DNA of 64,000 nt from CAZWSX01 sp964636985 (GCA_964636985.1 CAZWSX010000018.1:95525-159524); one strand, 5' to 3'; counted from the stretch's first letter, positions 35,424-45,266 are shown. Made by a program: numbers and translations. Notes: a model not told the origin generated them from the letters alone.

Positions 35424-35456
35424 GCACGGACAGGAATGTCCGTGCTACTTTTTTGT
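35424..35456. repeat. Dispersed palindromic repeat, copy A (terminator-like)
   Basis: GCACGGACA 35424-35432 pairs perfectly with TGTCCGTGC 35437-35445 around GGAA, then TACTTTTTTG follows. It sits between the tandem array and the convergent TIM-barrel gene. Related copies occur at 45374 and, inverted, at 62706. On the plus strand the hairpin plus T-run would also serve as a terminator. Confidence 0.7.
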
Positions 35457-35463
35457 GGCAATC

Positions 35464-36426
35464 CTAAATCTCCGCCGACGCCACAGCAGCTTTCATTTTT
35501 TCCAGGCCAGTCTTAGCAACCATCAGCGGGTCTTGCTTCCAGTACTCGGGGTTGAAGAGTTCGAGCGAGAGCACCCCCTGGAAGCCGTTCTTTAGCAGCG
35601 ACCCTAAGATCTTTCCCAGCGGAGCGATGCCGTCCCCAGGGTACACGCGGTCGGCATCCTTGGCTGCGGTCCGGTCGAGCTTGGGATAATCGTTCATGTG
35701 GAAGACTTGAATCGCGCTTCCCGAGAGCATGGCGAGGCTGTCGAAGGCGGTGTCGCCTTTGAACAGGTGATAAACGTCAGGCAAAACGCAAGCCATCGGA
35801 TGGCCCGATTCCAGAACGACAAACATCGTCTCCGACAACCGGCTGAGGCATTTGGAAAAACCCCAAACCTCACATTGCGGGGCAACGCCGATCGATGCGC
35901 CGATCTCGCACAGCTTGCGATAGCGCTCGCCAGCCTTGCGCAAATCGAGATTGGCGTTCTCGGTTGCACCAGCCGGCGGAGCGGCGATTCGCGTTCCGCC
36001 TAGCTCGGCGACCCACCCCATGTCGCGCTTGGCTTGCTCCAAGCCTTTCGCTCGCTCGTTGTCGTCATCGGTAATCCAGTTAGCAAAACCAATGGCGCTC
36101 TCGACTTTGAGCCCATTGTCGGCGAGCCGCTTACGCACGTCACTCAGCTTACCGCCGCTTTTGAGGTGCCCCTCGATATCGTGCATCCACGGTTCGATGC
36201 CCTGGTAGCCCGCCTTGGCCGTCACGTCGACCAACTCGGAGAGCGAGAGATGCTTTTCGCGGATCGTGCTGGTGTTGAGGCAATATCGCACGCGTTTGCG
36301 TGGATCGGCTTCTTCGGCGGCCTGAGCAGCCGCAGGCATCCCGAGCGAAGTTGCAGCGAGCACGCCCGCGGGAATCATCGAGCCAGATACCAAAGCCGCG
36401 CGGCGAGAAAACTGTGGAGTCGTCAT
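35464..36426 (-). CDS. Tat-exported sugar isomerase/epimerase-like TIM-barrel protein
   Basis: A 320-residue protein from the ATG at 36426, which gives a twin-arginine signal (S-R-R-A-A-L followed by a hydrophobic stretch, cleavage around A-A-Q-A-A). The mature part begins V-R-Y-C-L-N-T-S-T-I-R and has G-Y-Q-G-I-E-P-W and F-H-M-N-D-Y-P plus L-S-L-E-L-F-N-P-E-Y, typical of the xylose-isomerase-like TIM-barrel superfamily that includes hydroxypyruvate isomerase and myo-inosose enzymes. Metal-binding Glu/Asp/His are plausible. The substrate is unknown; export suggests a sugar or sugar acid in the periplasm. The membrane-protein gene upstream ends 65 bases before this start. Confidence 0.8.
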   Translation of the reverse strand: MTTPQFSRRAALVSGSMIPAGVLAATSLGMPAAAQAAEEADPRKRVRYCLNTSTIREKHLSLSELVDVTAKAGYQGIEPWMHDIEGHLKSGGKLSDVRKRLADNGLKVESAIGFANWITDDDNERAKGLEQAKRDMGWVAELGGTRIAAPPAGATENANLDLRKAGERYRKLCEIGASIGVAPQCEVWGFSKCLSRLSETMFVVLESGHPMACVLPDVYHLFKGDTAFDSLAMLSGSAIQVFHMNDYPKLDRTAAKDADRVYPGDGIAPLGKILGSLLKNGFQGVLSLELFNPEYWKQDPLMVAKTGLEKMKAAVASAEI

Positions 36427-36491
36427 TGCAAAGCGATTCGTGCCAAAGCGATTTTTGATGGTCTGGGAACGAGCGAAGCGACCAGGCACCA

Positions 36492-37208
36492 TCACACCTT
36501 GACGTGATCGGTCTCGATGCGGACTTCGGTCGCACTTAGGAGCGCCTTGATCCGCTCCTCGACGCCGTTAATGCCTGGCACATTCTCCAGGATAATCGCT
36601 TTTCGTTCGGTTGCCGGATAAAGGGTGAGCCGCCCGGATCGCAAAATCAGGTATTCGAAGACGTCGTGCAATTCCTTGTCGATTTTCAAGTTGGGCGAGG
36701 GGAATCGCTCCAAGTCGCCCCAGGGGCCGTGGTGGTGCATCAGCTCGTTGGCGGTGATTTCCCAATAGTCGAAGCGAGTGAAGATCCAAGCCGCGAAATA
36801 GACAAACACAAAACTTAGCGCGAACAAAAGATAAAACTCGGAGTTCGCTTCGAGCCTGAGCATGCCCAGCAGACTCGCGATCTGCGACCAGACTGGAAGC
36901 ATTGTGTTCAACAGCGTGAGGCCAAGGAACACCACGAAAATCGCCAGCACCATCGAGATCGCCGCCATCCGCGGGAAGTCGAACGACATCACGAACAAGT
37001 TCAGCAGGAAGATCGCCATGAAGGTGGCGCCGCACAGATAGCGAATGGACTGGATGCGTTCGTCGCCGAAATTCAACGTCGGCAGAAGCCATTGCGTGAC
37101 GGCGAACAGCACGGCGAACAACACCGTCGGATAAAGGATGATTACCTTCGGGTAACTCCGAACGATGATGCTTTCTTCTTTGGAATCGGACGAACTGCCG
37201 GTCGACAT
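36492..37208 (-). CDS. Four-helix membrane protein with cytoplasmic C-terminal domain
   Basis: A 238-residue protein with four hydrophobic segments at about residues 24-42, 58-75, 82-105 and 125-145. A 90-residue polar domain follows, beginning F-D-Y-W-E-I-T-A-N-E-L and resembling bacterial PH-like domains (PH domain/YdbT type) in its strand-rich pattern. Its end lies 65 bases upstream of the TIM-barrel start, so the two may share a transcript. No specific function is recognised. Confidence 0.65.
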   Translation of the reverse strand: MSTGSSSDSKEESIIVRSYPKVIILYPTVLFAVLFAVTQWLLPTLNFGDERIQSIRYLCGATFMAIFLLNLFVMSFDFPRMAAISMVLAIFVVFLGLTLLNTMLPVWSQIASLLGMLRLEANSEFYLLFALSFVFVYFAAWIFTRFDYWEITANELMHHHGPWGDLERFPSPNLKIDKELHDVFEYLILRSGRLTLYPATERKAIILENVPGINGVEERIKALLSATEVRIETDHVKV

Positions 37209-37352
37209 GGTGGACGGGTCCTACGGTGACAAAACAGGCCAGCGGGTGTGCCGCATTATAGTTGTTTCGCGGTCGTCCGCTCAGTCTTGGCGATTTCACC
37301 CATTTCGGGGGCAAGTTTGGCGATTTCCCGCTCGCGGTAAGCTTTAACGCGT

Positions 37353-37631
37353 ATGCCGGGCCGAATTGAGTCTCTCACTTTTTCGTCCGATAGAGCAAGA
37401 GTACCGGTTGGGTCTAAGACTCAGCAGTGGCTAGCGGCGACATCGATCCCGTCATCGAATGCGACGCCAGCCCGCGAGCCTCGATTCACCGCCAGGGTTT
37501 ACGGACAGATCGATTCACAAACCGGCATTCCGCTTATTTGGTCGCCATTGGCGCTGAAGGAACGGGTGCCGGCTTCGGAACAGGAAGTTCGCGGGCTGGA
37601 GTATTTCCACCCGCGAAAACCGCGACGATAG
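37353..37631 (+). CDS. Possible small protein upstream of the Ser/Gly-tailed protein
   Basis: A 92-codon open frame ending 12 bases before the next start. Its second half reads like protein sequence (Q-T-G-I-P-L-I-W-S-P, then V-R-G-L-E-Y-F-H-P-R-K-P), but third-position GC is only moderate and no ribosome binding site is seen before its ATG. The other roughly 150 bases of this intergenic stretch (37209-37352) show nothing. It may be spurious. Confidence 0.25.
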   Translation: MPGRIESLTFSSDRARVPVGSKTQQWLAATSIPSSNATPAREPRFTARVYGQIDSQTGIPLIWSPLALKERVPASEQEVRGLEYFHPRKPRR

Positions 37632-37643
37632 GGAGATCGACGC

Positions 37644-38258
37644 ATGCGTTATGGCCAGGGTATTTCGCGACGTTGGATGGTCCGCATCGGTCTTGCGATG
37701 GCCGGAGTCAGTGTAGTGGGAGTCGCCGGCGCAGGCGAGTTTTGGTCCCGCTGCAAACTCGACTTTGCTCGCAACAACTTCTGGCCGCGGCCCTTCATCG
37801 TCGCCGACCGCGCCGCCACTCGTGCACCTTTTGAAGTGCAATCCAACATTGGTTGGCGCCTGCAAAACACGCTCGGCAACGAGTTCTTCGACGAGAACAA
37901 CGCGCTCACCTCGGCCGGTATTTTGAAGGTGAAGTGGATCCTCACTTACGCACCAAGCCATCGCCGAACGGTGTATGTGCTGACCGCAGCCGACCAAACG
38001 ACGACGATGGCCCGCGTCGACTCGGTGCAGCAAACCATCTCCGATGCGACGGCCACGAACGGAACGGCGATGCCGCAAGTATTGCTGACCGATCAAGAAG
38101 CGCCTGGCGGATCGGGCACCTACTACGACGCGCTCAACCGCGCTTACCAAGACTCGATCCCCGCTCCCCGTTTGCCGGCGCGACAAGGATCGGGCTCGGG
38201 CAGCTCGAGCGGTTCCGGCGGGTCGGGCAGCTCCAGCGGATCAGGCTCGGGCACGTAG
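37644..38258 (+). CDS. Secreted protein with Ser/Gly-repeat tail
   Basis: A 204-residue protein with GGGAG before the ATG. A basic N-terminus (R-R-W-M-V-R) precedes a hydrophobic segment at residues 14-31, probably a signal or anchor. A polar middle includes R-A-P-F-E-V-Q-S-N-I-G-W and A-P-S-H-R-R-T-V-Y-V-L. The last 25 residues consist almost only of Ser and Gly in short repeats, a low-complexity tail likely flexible and exposed. No family is recognised. Confidence 0.6.
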   Translation: MRYGQGISRRWMVRIGLAMAGVSVVGVAGAGEFWSRCKLDFARNNFWPRPFIVADRAATRAPFEVQSNIGWRLQNTLGNEFFDENNALTSAGILKVKWILTYAPSHRRTVYVLTAADQTTTMARVDSVQQTISDATATNGTAMPQVLLTDQEAPGGSGTYYDALNRAYQDSIPAPRLPARQGSGSGSSSGSGGSGSSSGSGSGT

Positions 38259-38539
38259 TCGTCCGCCGTAGCGGGATACCGCTAGCATCTCTGCAATATG
38301 CAAAGGGGAGAGGCGTCTTGCGTCTCCCCGAATCGCCCGAGCGTTTCCCTCTTTGGCCGCTCGTCGCGCTGACGATTTTTTCTCTTTCGTTGGCTTTTCG
38401 CGAGTACGTTACGGCGCTTCGTGTGGAGTCGCGCACCGTGCTCTGCCGATCCTCTTTTAAAGCCTAATCGGAACATTCGGCATATTCGTTGCCTGCTGGC
38501 ATCCACGGCAGTGCTTGCCGACGAAGAGGAGACTATCGA

Positions 38540-39868
38540 ATGCGACGCGATACACTTTGGGCCACGTTGGCTGCTGCCGGAATGATCATGGCATCGTCCA
38601 CGGGCTGCACTTCGACGAGCTGGCTCGGCAACGGCGGTTCGTGGGGCACAGGGAGCTGGTTCGCCAAGAAACCGGCCGGAGCCCCGGATACTTCGATTGC
38701 CAAAAGCGAAGACAGCAGCTGGTTCAAGTGGCCATCGTGGGCAGGCGGATCGGACGAGGTGAAAACCGAGGAAAACGATCCGACCTCGATGTACACCAAA
38801 ACTAAGACGGTCTCGCCTGAACTGTACGAAGGGATGGCCGCCGCCGCCGAACGACAGGGCAAATACGTCGAAGCGATCAAGCAGTACCAGGCTGGCCTGA
38901 AGGCTCATCCCGACAACATTGCGCTCTACATGGGCATGGCCCGCGCCTACGATCGCGCCGGCAATAGCGAATACGCAATTCAAACCTATCAACGCGTGAT
39001 CAAGGTCGATCCGAAGTTCGCCAAGGTCCACAACGACATGGCGCTTTGCCTCGCGCGGAACAAAGACCTGCCGGCCGCCATCCAATCGATGGATAAGGCG
39101 ATCGCACTCGATCCCAAATCGGAGCTCTACCGCAATAACATGGCGACCATGCTGGTCGACATGGGGCAGCACGAAGCCGCGCTCGGTCAAATGCAAGCCG
39201 TTTCTCCACAAGCGGTCGCTCACTTTAACGTGGGTTACTTGCTTCAATCGCGAGGGCAACCCGCGTTGGCTGCAAAGTACCTGAACAAGGCCCTTGAATA
39301 CGATCCCTCGCTGACCCGCGCGCAATCGCTGTTGAATAAGGTCGAAGCGATGGCCGCCACCGGTGGCAACGCCGGGCAGGAAGCAGTCGCTCAAGTCGCT
39401 CGCGCCGGATCGGATGCGGCCGATCGTTGGAAGATGAAAGCCAGCGCCGCGGGCGAAGCGATGGGTGGCTACGGAAAGGCCGCCGCACAGCAAGCCTACG
39501 GGGACGTCGAACAGCGCGCTAGCGCCGTGCGAGCGCGGGTTGGTGACATGGCTAATGAAGTTCAAGCCAAGGCCAGCAATGCCGTGCAACAAACCGAATC
39601 CTCCGTTTATGGGCAAGTCGAGCAAGCGGAGAAATCGGTCTACGGCCGGGTCAAGCAAACGCAAGCAAGCGTTTATGAAAAGGTCGATCGGGCAGAACAA
39701 AAGGTGCAAAAGACGCTTGGCACTTATGTCCCCTCGGCCCCGCGTGGCGGAGCAGCCCCGTCTTCACTTAAGACACCTGTCGAATCGGCGTACGGCGACG
39801 GATCAGCGCCTTCGGCTCCAGCCGACGATTCCGAAGCCGCCATCCGTTTGGGTACGCCCGACAAATAG
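38540..39868 (+). CDS. TPR lipoprotein with helical C-terminal repeats
   Basis: A 442-residue protein from the ATG at 38540 after AGAGGAG. Residues 1-22 are a lipoprotein signal ending M-A-S-S-T-G-C. Residues 95-285 contain about five TPR units (Y-V-E-A-I-K-Q-Y-Q-A-G-L-K-A-H-P-D-N and relatives), giving a protein-binding solenoid. Residues 300-400 are Ala/Gln/Val-rich, with short near-repeats of S-V-Y-G-Q-V-E-Q-A-E-K type suggestive of a coiled coil. It probably lies in the periplasm or outer membrane as an assembly or docking protein. It is followed closely by another TPR gene. Confidence 0.75.
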   Translation: MRRDTLWATLAAAGMIMASSTGCTSTSWLGNGGSWGTGSWFAKKPAGAPDTSIAKSEDSSWFKWPSWAGGSDEVKTEENDPTSMYTKTKTVSPELYEGMAAAAERQGKYVEAIKQYQAGLKAHPDNIALYMGMARAYDRAGNSEYAIQTYQRVIKVDPKFAKVHNDMALCLARNKDLPAAIQSMDKAIALDPKSELYRNNMATMLVDMGQHEAALGQMQAVSPQAVAHFNVGYLLQSRGQPALAAKYLNKALEYDPSLTRAQSLLNKVEAMAATGGNAGQEAVAQVARAGSDAADRWKMKASAAGEAMGGYGKAAAQQAYGDVEQRASAVRARVGDMANEVQAKASNAVQQTESSVYGQVEQAEKSVYGRVKQTQASVYEKVDRAEQKVQKTLGTYVPSAPRGGAAPSSLKTPVESAYGDGSAPSAPADDSEAAIRLGTPDK

Positions 39869-40039
39869 GCGGTCACTTTTTCGCCAGGCGAGCGATCCCA
39901 GAGGTCGCTCGCAAAGCGAAATCCGCCTTGCCGTCCTGAACAAGATCTTCATAATCGACGGGTAGTTTGAGCGATTCGGTCCGCGACGTCGCTTTCTGTC
40001 GCGGCCGCTCGATCTCTTAGCCCCCCGACCGATTTCGAC

Positions 40040-42325
40040 ATGCGGCAAGTCAGTTCGAAGCAACCACGACCGCGCAAGTTGCCAACGGCGAACTCTGAGG
40101 ACCAAGAGCCTTCGAAGGTTTCGAGCCCTGAGGATGCTAGCACCTACACGGTGCTGCCAAGACCTCGCTCTTCTTGGCCGGTGTGGCTGGGGTACGCCTT
40201 GTTGATGGCGATCATCGCGATCGCCTATGCCAATTCTCTTGGTGCCCCTTTCCTGTTCGACGACAGCGGCAGCATCGAGCAAAATCCGACCATCCGCGAC
40301 CTGAAGGAATTCTCTCGTATCTGGCGGCCGATCGGCAGCGGAAACACGGTGCAAGGCCGGCCGTTTCTCAATTTCACCTTTGCGCTGAACTACGCCATGC
40401 ATGGCGCATGGCCGCCGGGCTTTCGCGTCGTGAATATCATCATTCACGCCATCAATGCGATGTTGCTCTACTCGCTCGTTCGGCACACATTGCTGAATGG
40501 TCGCGGCTGCGAGTTGTTACGGGACAAGGCCACTGCGATCGCGCTACTGTGCGCCGCGATGTGGGCGGCGCACCCGATGCAAACAGAGTCGGTTACGTAC
40601 ATCGTCCAGCGTGCCGAGTCGCTGGCGACGATGTTCTGGTTAGGCGCGTTGACCAGCTTCGCCTTTTGGATCACAGGTCAACGAACGTGGCAACTCGTGG
40701 TTGCGATATTGTGTGCGGTTGTCGGCGCGACCAGTAAAGAGATTGTCATCACGGCGCCGTTTGCGATTTTGTTTTACGACCGCACCTTCTTCGCGACCTC
40801 GTGGCGTGACTTGTGGAACTCGCGCGGCCGGGCACATGCCGTGCTTTGGTTAGGAGTCGTCCTCGTCACCGCACTTCTGATGGGGAACACGAACGGCCGC
40901 GGCGGCTCAGCCGGTTTGGGCTTAGGCATGAGTTCATGGCACTATTTTCTGACGTCCATCGATGCCGTCGCCACCTACCTGAAGTTGTCGATCTGGCCTC
41001 ACCCGCTGGTGTTCGACTACGGAACGGATGTCATCACCGACCCGCGGCAAGTGGTATGGCAAAGCATCCTGGTATTCGGCCTTGCGATCGGCGGGTTGGT
41101 AGCTGGTTTACGGTGGCCTTGGATTGGGTTTCTCACGCTCATCTTCGCGGCGACCTTGGCCCCCACCACCAGCTTCATACCCGTCCTCACGCAAACCAGG
41201 GCCGAACATCGCATGTACTTGCCGCTGGCGATGGTCGTCGTCGCAGTGGTCGTCGGATTGAGTGCCGTTGCAATGAAGTTCGCCGCATCAATGCCCGCCG
41301 CAAAAAGCTGGTGGGTGGCCCTCCCGGCGGCTGCGATTGTCATCGCTCTGACAACGCTCACGGTCTTGCGCAATCGCGATTACCGCGACGAAGCCGCCAT
41401 CTGGCAAGACACGGCGAAGAAGCGTCCGCAAAACGAGGCCGCGTTGTACAGCGTCGCGCTGGCCAAGCGGTTTGCGCCTGGCATCACCGAAAAGGAAGGT
41501 AACCGGCTCGCGTTCGAGGCCGTGCGCGACTTAGTGCATCAGCACCCCAAGTCAGGCTTCCTGCACATGGCGTTTGCCAGGCTGCTCCTGGTCGAGGGCC
41601 AAACCGATGAGGCGATCCAAGAGATCGACGCCGCCGAACAAAATGGAGCCAAGCGCGCCGACTGCCATTTCTTGCGGGCCAGCGTTGCTCTCAAGAAGAA
41701 CGACTTGCAGGCGGCACTGGAAGCGATCGAGCAAGCGAACCTTTCGTCGCCCGTTCGAAGCCCAGAATTCTTAACCCTACAGGGTGAAATCTTGCTCAAG
41801 GTAGGTCGCCCTGGCGATGCGGTGGTCGCCTTGGACGAAGCCCTCACACTCGAGCCGAACGCCGCGCGAGCGATTGCCGCGCGGGCGAAGGGCCTCTTCG
41901 CTCTGGGAAAAGAGCAACGCGCGCTCGAAGAATTCAAACGCTGTATCGTTTACGATCCGTACAACGCCTCGCACTACGATAATTTGGCGGTGGTCTACAC
42001 CAAGCTCGATCGCGCTCGGGAGGCCATCCGGGAGATCGATCGCGCAATCGAACTGCAACCGAACGATCCCTCGTACCATTGTCGACGCGCGCGGATATTG
42101 GCCTTTCAAGGCGAATTTCGAGAAGCATGTGCTGATTTCGATACCGCGATCGCCGTAAGTCCCGAATTCATTCCTGCCTACGAGGGACGAGCCGCTGCAC
42201 GAGTCGAACTCGGAGATTTCGATGGCGGCCTGGAAGATTGCCAGGCCATTCAAAAGCTCGGCGGTCAGCCTCCGGCAATGGTCGTTCGCAAGGCGATTCT
42301 CGGCCGCGCTTCGGGCTCTCGATAG
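40040..42325 (+). CDS. TMTC-like membrane mannosyltransferase with TPR tail
   Basis: A 761-residue protein. Residues 50-450 hold about eleven hydrophobic segments. Early in this part is F-L-F-D-D-S-G-S-I-E-Q-N-P, the acidic motif of the GT39/PMT-type superfamily in its TMTC/DUF1736 form, followed by G-R-P-F-L-N-F-T-F-A-L-N-Y and H-P-M-Q-T-E-S-V-T-Y-I. Residues 460-755 are six or seven TPR units. Proteins of this plan transfer sugar from a lipid-linked donor to substrates outside the cytoplasm, or act as scaffolds. The donor and acceptor are unknown. The gene ends six bases before a convergent gene. Confidence 0.75.
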   Translation: MRQVSSKQPRPRKLPTANSEDQEPSKVSSPEDASTYTVLPRPRSSWPVWLGYALLMAIIAIAYANSLGAPFLFDDSGSIEQNPTIRDLKEFSRIWRPIGSGNTVQGRPFLNFTFALNYAMHGAWPPGFRVVNIIIHAINAMLLYSLVRHTLLNGRGCELLRDKATAIALLCAAMWAAHPMQTESVTYIVQRAESLATMFWLGALTSFAFWITGQRTWQLVVAILCAVVGATSKEIVITAPFAILFYDRTFFATSWRDLWNSRGRAHAVLWLGVVLVTALLMGNTNGRGGSAGLGLGMSSWHYFLTSIDAVATYLKLSIWPHPLVFDYGTDVITDPRQVVWQSILVFGLAIGGLVAGLRWPWIGFLTLIFAATLAPTTSFIPVLTQTRAEHRMYLPLAMVVVAVVVGLSAVAMKFAASMPAAKSWWVALPAAAIVIALTTLTVLRNRDYRDEAAIWQDTAKKRPQNEAALYSVALAKRFAPGITEKEGNRLAFEAVRDLVHQHPKSGFLHMAFARLLLVEGQTDEAIQEIDAAEQNGAKRADCHFLRASVALKKNDLQAALEAIEQANLSSPVRSPEFLTLQGEILLKVGRPGDAVVALDEALTLEPNAARAIAARAKGLFALGKEQRALEEFKRCIVYDPYNASHYDNLAVVYTKLDRAREAIREIDRAIELQPNDPSYHCRRARILAFQGEFREACADFDTAIAVSPEFIPAYEGRAAARVELGDFDGGLEDCQAIQKLGGQPPAMVVRKAILGRASGSR

Positions 42326-42331
42326 AGCCCG

Positions 42332-43606
42332 CTAGTTTGTCGAAGCGGCGCCGTTGGCCCCACAAAACCGGACGATCCGGTCGTACAGGTCGCTCGCCAC
42401 GCGAAATCGTCGCGCGTCGGTCTTCTTGCCGGGCATCGGAGTCGCGGTGACCAAGCCGAACTCTTCAGGCCAGTCAGGCCGATTCATCGCAATGGCGACA
42501 AAGCAGCGAAGCTGGCCGAACGTGCTCTCCCCTGCTCCACCATGCTGAACCTCTTCGACACGGACTGTCTGGATCGCCTCTTTAGGGATTTCCATCCGTT
42601 CCTTGTTTCCTTCGTAGAGAAGCAGGCCGCGGTTGGAATCGGCGTAGAGCAATCCATAGTCGGCCGACTTGAGGAGCGGTTCTCCCCAACTCGCCTTCGT
42701 ATAAAGAGTCACTGGCAGGGCTTCAGGATTATCGACATCGACAATCAAACCAGGTCGTTTTCGCAAACGGTCAGTCGTTGCAGCCGCGAGCATCCAGTCC
42801 GCCCAGTACTCGCCGACCGACTCGAAGTAGATGCCGGTCAACCAGGCACCCGCGATGAAGTAAACAATCGCTCCTATAAAGTGGAACGACGTAACGGCTT
42901 TCCAATTCACAATCGCCCATACCACCATCGCAATGAGCGAGATCGCGAACAACAGGGCTGGCCCCAAGGCGACCACGACAGCTGCAATCTTCTTACCGAC
43001 ATCGGGTTCGATGCGGTCGCTTTCGGGCATAGCCGTCACGCGCACTGCTACGTCCGACTTATGGCAGTCGGGCGCGAATACCAATTCGTTTTCCAGCCCA
43101 TGAATCTGCTCGGGCGCTCGCCACAGGGACAAAACGACGGGGACTTGAAGGCGATGCAGGGCTAGTGCCAGCCGTTCCAGTCGAATGTCATCCGGCAGCC
43201 CGATCGCGGCGAACTTGCCTTCGTGCATAAAGTGCAGCACTGCAAACCGCGGATCGCGTTCGCTTTTTCGCTCGATCGTCACGGCGCTAAGGAGTGAAAG
43301 GGGATAGTGCCATTGCATCTCGAGCTTACCACCCCCTGCGTAAACATGGATTCCAGACTCGTCGAGTTCCGCCCGCCGTTGAAACGCACCGAATTCAATC
43401 GCGAACCAAGCGAGGAATCCCAAGCCTAGGCCCAACGCCAGGCTCATCCCCCATCCATTCCCCGTAAACAAAAGCAAGATTGAGATCGCCAAGCCGATAC
43501 CAATAAGCGGACCGCCAATGGTGAACCAATCTCGCCACGTCCGGATCTTTTGCAAAAAGAACAGCGGTTCGTTCCAGACAAAAGCTCGCTTGCCAAACAG
43601 ATTCAT
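42332..43606 (-). CDS. Membrane protein with PH-like regions, unknown function
   Basis: A 424-residue protein. Hydrophobic segments occur at about residues 30-70 (two helices) and 210-265 (two helices). Between and after them are strand-rich parts, for example E-L-D-E-S-G-I-H-V-Y-A-G-G-G-K-L-E-M-Q-W and G-L-L-L-Y-E-G-N-K-E-R-M-E-I-P, with the look of repeated bacterial PH-type domains. It ends R-I-V-R-F-C-G-A-N. No enzyme motif is seen. It converges with the TMTC-like gene at its 3' end. Confidence 0.6.
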   Translation of the reverse strand: MNLFGKRAFVWNEPLFFLQKIRTWRDWFTIGGPLIGIGLAISILLLFTGNGWGMSLALGLGLGFLAWFAIEFGAFQRRAELDESGIHVYAGGGKLEMQWHYPLSLLSAVTIERKSERDPRFAVLHFMHEGKFAAIGLPDDIRLERLALALHRLQVPVVLSLWRAPEQIHGLENELVFAPDCHKSDVAVRVTAMPESDRIEPDVGKKIAAVVVALGPALLFAISLIAMVVWAIVNWKAVTSFHFIGAIVYFIAGAWLTGIYFESVGEYWADWMLAAATTDRLRKRPGLIVDVDNPEALPVTLYTKASWGEPLLKSADYGLLYADSNRGLLLYEGNKERMEIPKEAIQTVRVEEVQHGGAGESTFGQLRCFVAIAMNRPDWPEEFGLVTATPMPGKKTDARRFRVASDLYDRIVRFCGANGAASTN

Positions 43607-43731
43607 GGCCAGGCCGTTCGGTAGCAGTGAGAACGCTACTATTCGTTAGTAGATCTGGCTCAGATTGTGGCCAGCGCACAAGCTCAAATCAAGATCCGCA
43701 GTCGATTGCATTTTTGGACAGAGGGAGCGGG

Positions 43732-44055
43732 TCAGGAGTCGTCCACCAACTCCGCAACTCCCGTCGCCTTGTCGATCGATGCCTTGAGATAGGCAATTCG
43801 CGTTTCCGGCTTGCTCGAACTGGGACAGGATGCCGGCGTGTGCTCGATGAACCGCAGCGTCAGCAATAGCTCGATCTGGTGTGTCTGTTCGCGAACGCCG
43901 CGGACATCGATCCCGACGAACTCCGGCCAGCCCCCCCGCTCGAGATAGTCTTCCATCGGGACCGCGGAAACGGGCAACTCGCTTTGCAGTACGGCGGCGA
44001 CTTCACCATCCCGACGAACTGCCGCCAACGTCTTAGTCAAGGAAAGGGACGGCAT
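43732..44055 (-). CDS. Small conserved protein of unknown function
   Basis: From the ATG at 44055 this gives 107 residues. It starts M-P-S-L-S-L-T-K-T-L-A-A-V-R-R-D-G-E-V, contains a Trp/Pro-rich segment (E-R-G-G-W-P-E-F-V-G) and ends E-L-V-D-D-S. A frame extension to 44169 is Cys-rich and unconvincing. No domain is recognised. It is divergent from the transaldolase gene, with about 155 bases between them. Confidence 0.5.
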   Translation of the reverse strand: MPSLSLTKTLAAVRRDGEVAAVLQSELPVSAVPMEDYLERGGWPEFVGIDVRGVREQTHQIELLLTLRFIEHTPASCPSSSKPETRIAYLKASIDKATGVAELVDDS

Positions 44056-44210
44056 CGCAGGTCGTTCGAATCCTCTGAAAACGCAGCAAAAACATAAGCA
44101 ATCAGGAAAGCAGGCCAATGGCAGGATCGCCATTGGGTCTCTACAATTCGGGATCAGCGAAATACACACATTGGTAGGATAGCATCGAACGCGGAATAGG
44201 GAGCCCGATC

Positions 44211-45266
44211 ATGTCCGAATCGCTCAAGTCTCTGATTGCCGCCGGCACAAAACTCTGGCTCGATTCGATCGATCCCGACCTGGTCAAATCGAACCGCGCG
44301 CTAGGCGCCACCGGAGCCACCTCGAACCCGGTGATTGTTTCCGACCTGATCCGAACGGGCCGTTTCGACCGCGATATCGAAGCACTCGTGGAAAAGGGAC
44401 TCGACGACGACGCCATCGCCTGGCAAATGACCGACACGCTCGTTCGCGGCGCACAGGAAGTTTTCCTGCCAGTCTGGGAAAAGACCAAGGGAGACGACGG
44501 GTACGTCAGTTTCGAACTCGATCCCCTCATCGAAGACCCGGCCGCCAACATGCCGCACGCCAAGCGGGTGGCTCGCTATATCGAACTCGGCAAGAAGTGG
44601 TCGGCAGGGCACAAGAATCGAATGATCAAGGTTCCGGCGACGCCCGCGGGACTTGAGGCCCTCGAAGAGCTTTGCGCCCACGGCGTTACGCTAAACGTGA
44701 CGCTGATCTTCTCGATGCGGCAATACGAAGCCGCCCGCGATGCGATGTGGCGCGGAGCCCAGCGACGAACCACGCTCGCGCAGTTCAAGAGCGTTTACAG
44801 CATCTTTGTTTCGCGCGTCGACATTTACACGGAAAAGCACGTGCCGAGCCTGTCGAAAGAAGCACAAGGCCAGGTCGGCATCGTCAACGCCAAGCAAATC
44901 TGGCGAGCGAACGAAGCCTACTGGGCCAGCAAGAAACTGCCGCTCAAGCAGGAAATGATCTTCGCCAGCACCGGGACCAAGAAGCCCACCGACGTTCCGT
45001 GGAAATATGTCGCCGCGTTCGCCGGAAGCGATATCGAAACCAACCCGCCGGCCACGAACGATGCGGTCGCCAAAAGCGAGCAAACGTTCACGCGTCAGGT
45101 CGACCAGATGCCTAGCGCCGAGGTGCTAACCGAAATCGCCAATCACGTTGACGTGAAGCGCATGGAACACGTGCTGATGGAGGAAGGGATCGCCAAATTC
45201 GCCGATCCGCAAAAGGCGCTACTCAAGACCATCGCCGAAAAGCGCGCGGCCCTGCAAGGCGTTTAG
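44211..45266 (+). CDS. tal: Transaldolase
   Basis: A 351-residue cytoplasmic enzyme of the non-oxidative pentose phosphate pathway, moving a dihydroxyacetone unit between sugar phosphates. It shows L-W-L-D-S-I near the N-terminus (Asp18), G-A-T-S-N-P, and R-M-I-K-V-P-A-T, in which K140 would form the Schiff base, followed by G-V-T-L-N-V-T-L-I-F-S. The order and length fit the longer transaldolase group. It stands alone; a hairpin at 45289 follows. Confidence 0.93.
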   Translation: MSESLKSLIAAGTKLWLDSIDPDLVKSNRALGATGATSNPVIVSDLIRTGRFDRDIEALVEKGLDDDAIAWQMTDTLVRGAQEVFLPVWEKTKGDDGYVSFELDPLIEDPAANMPHAKRVARYIELGKKWSAGHKNRMIKVPATPAGLEALEELCAHGVTLNVTLIFSMRQYEAARDAMWRGAQRRTTLAQFKSVYSIFVSRVDIYTEKHVPSLSKEAQGQVGIVNAKQIWRANEAYWASKKLPLKQEMIFASTGTKKPTDVPWKYVAAFAGSDIETNPPATNDAVAKSEQTFTRQVDQMPSAEVLTEIANHVDVKRMEHVLMEEGIAKFADPQKALLKTIAEKRAALQGV

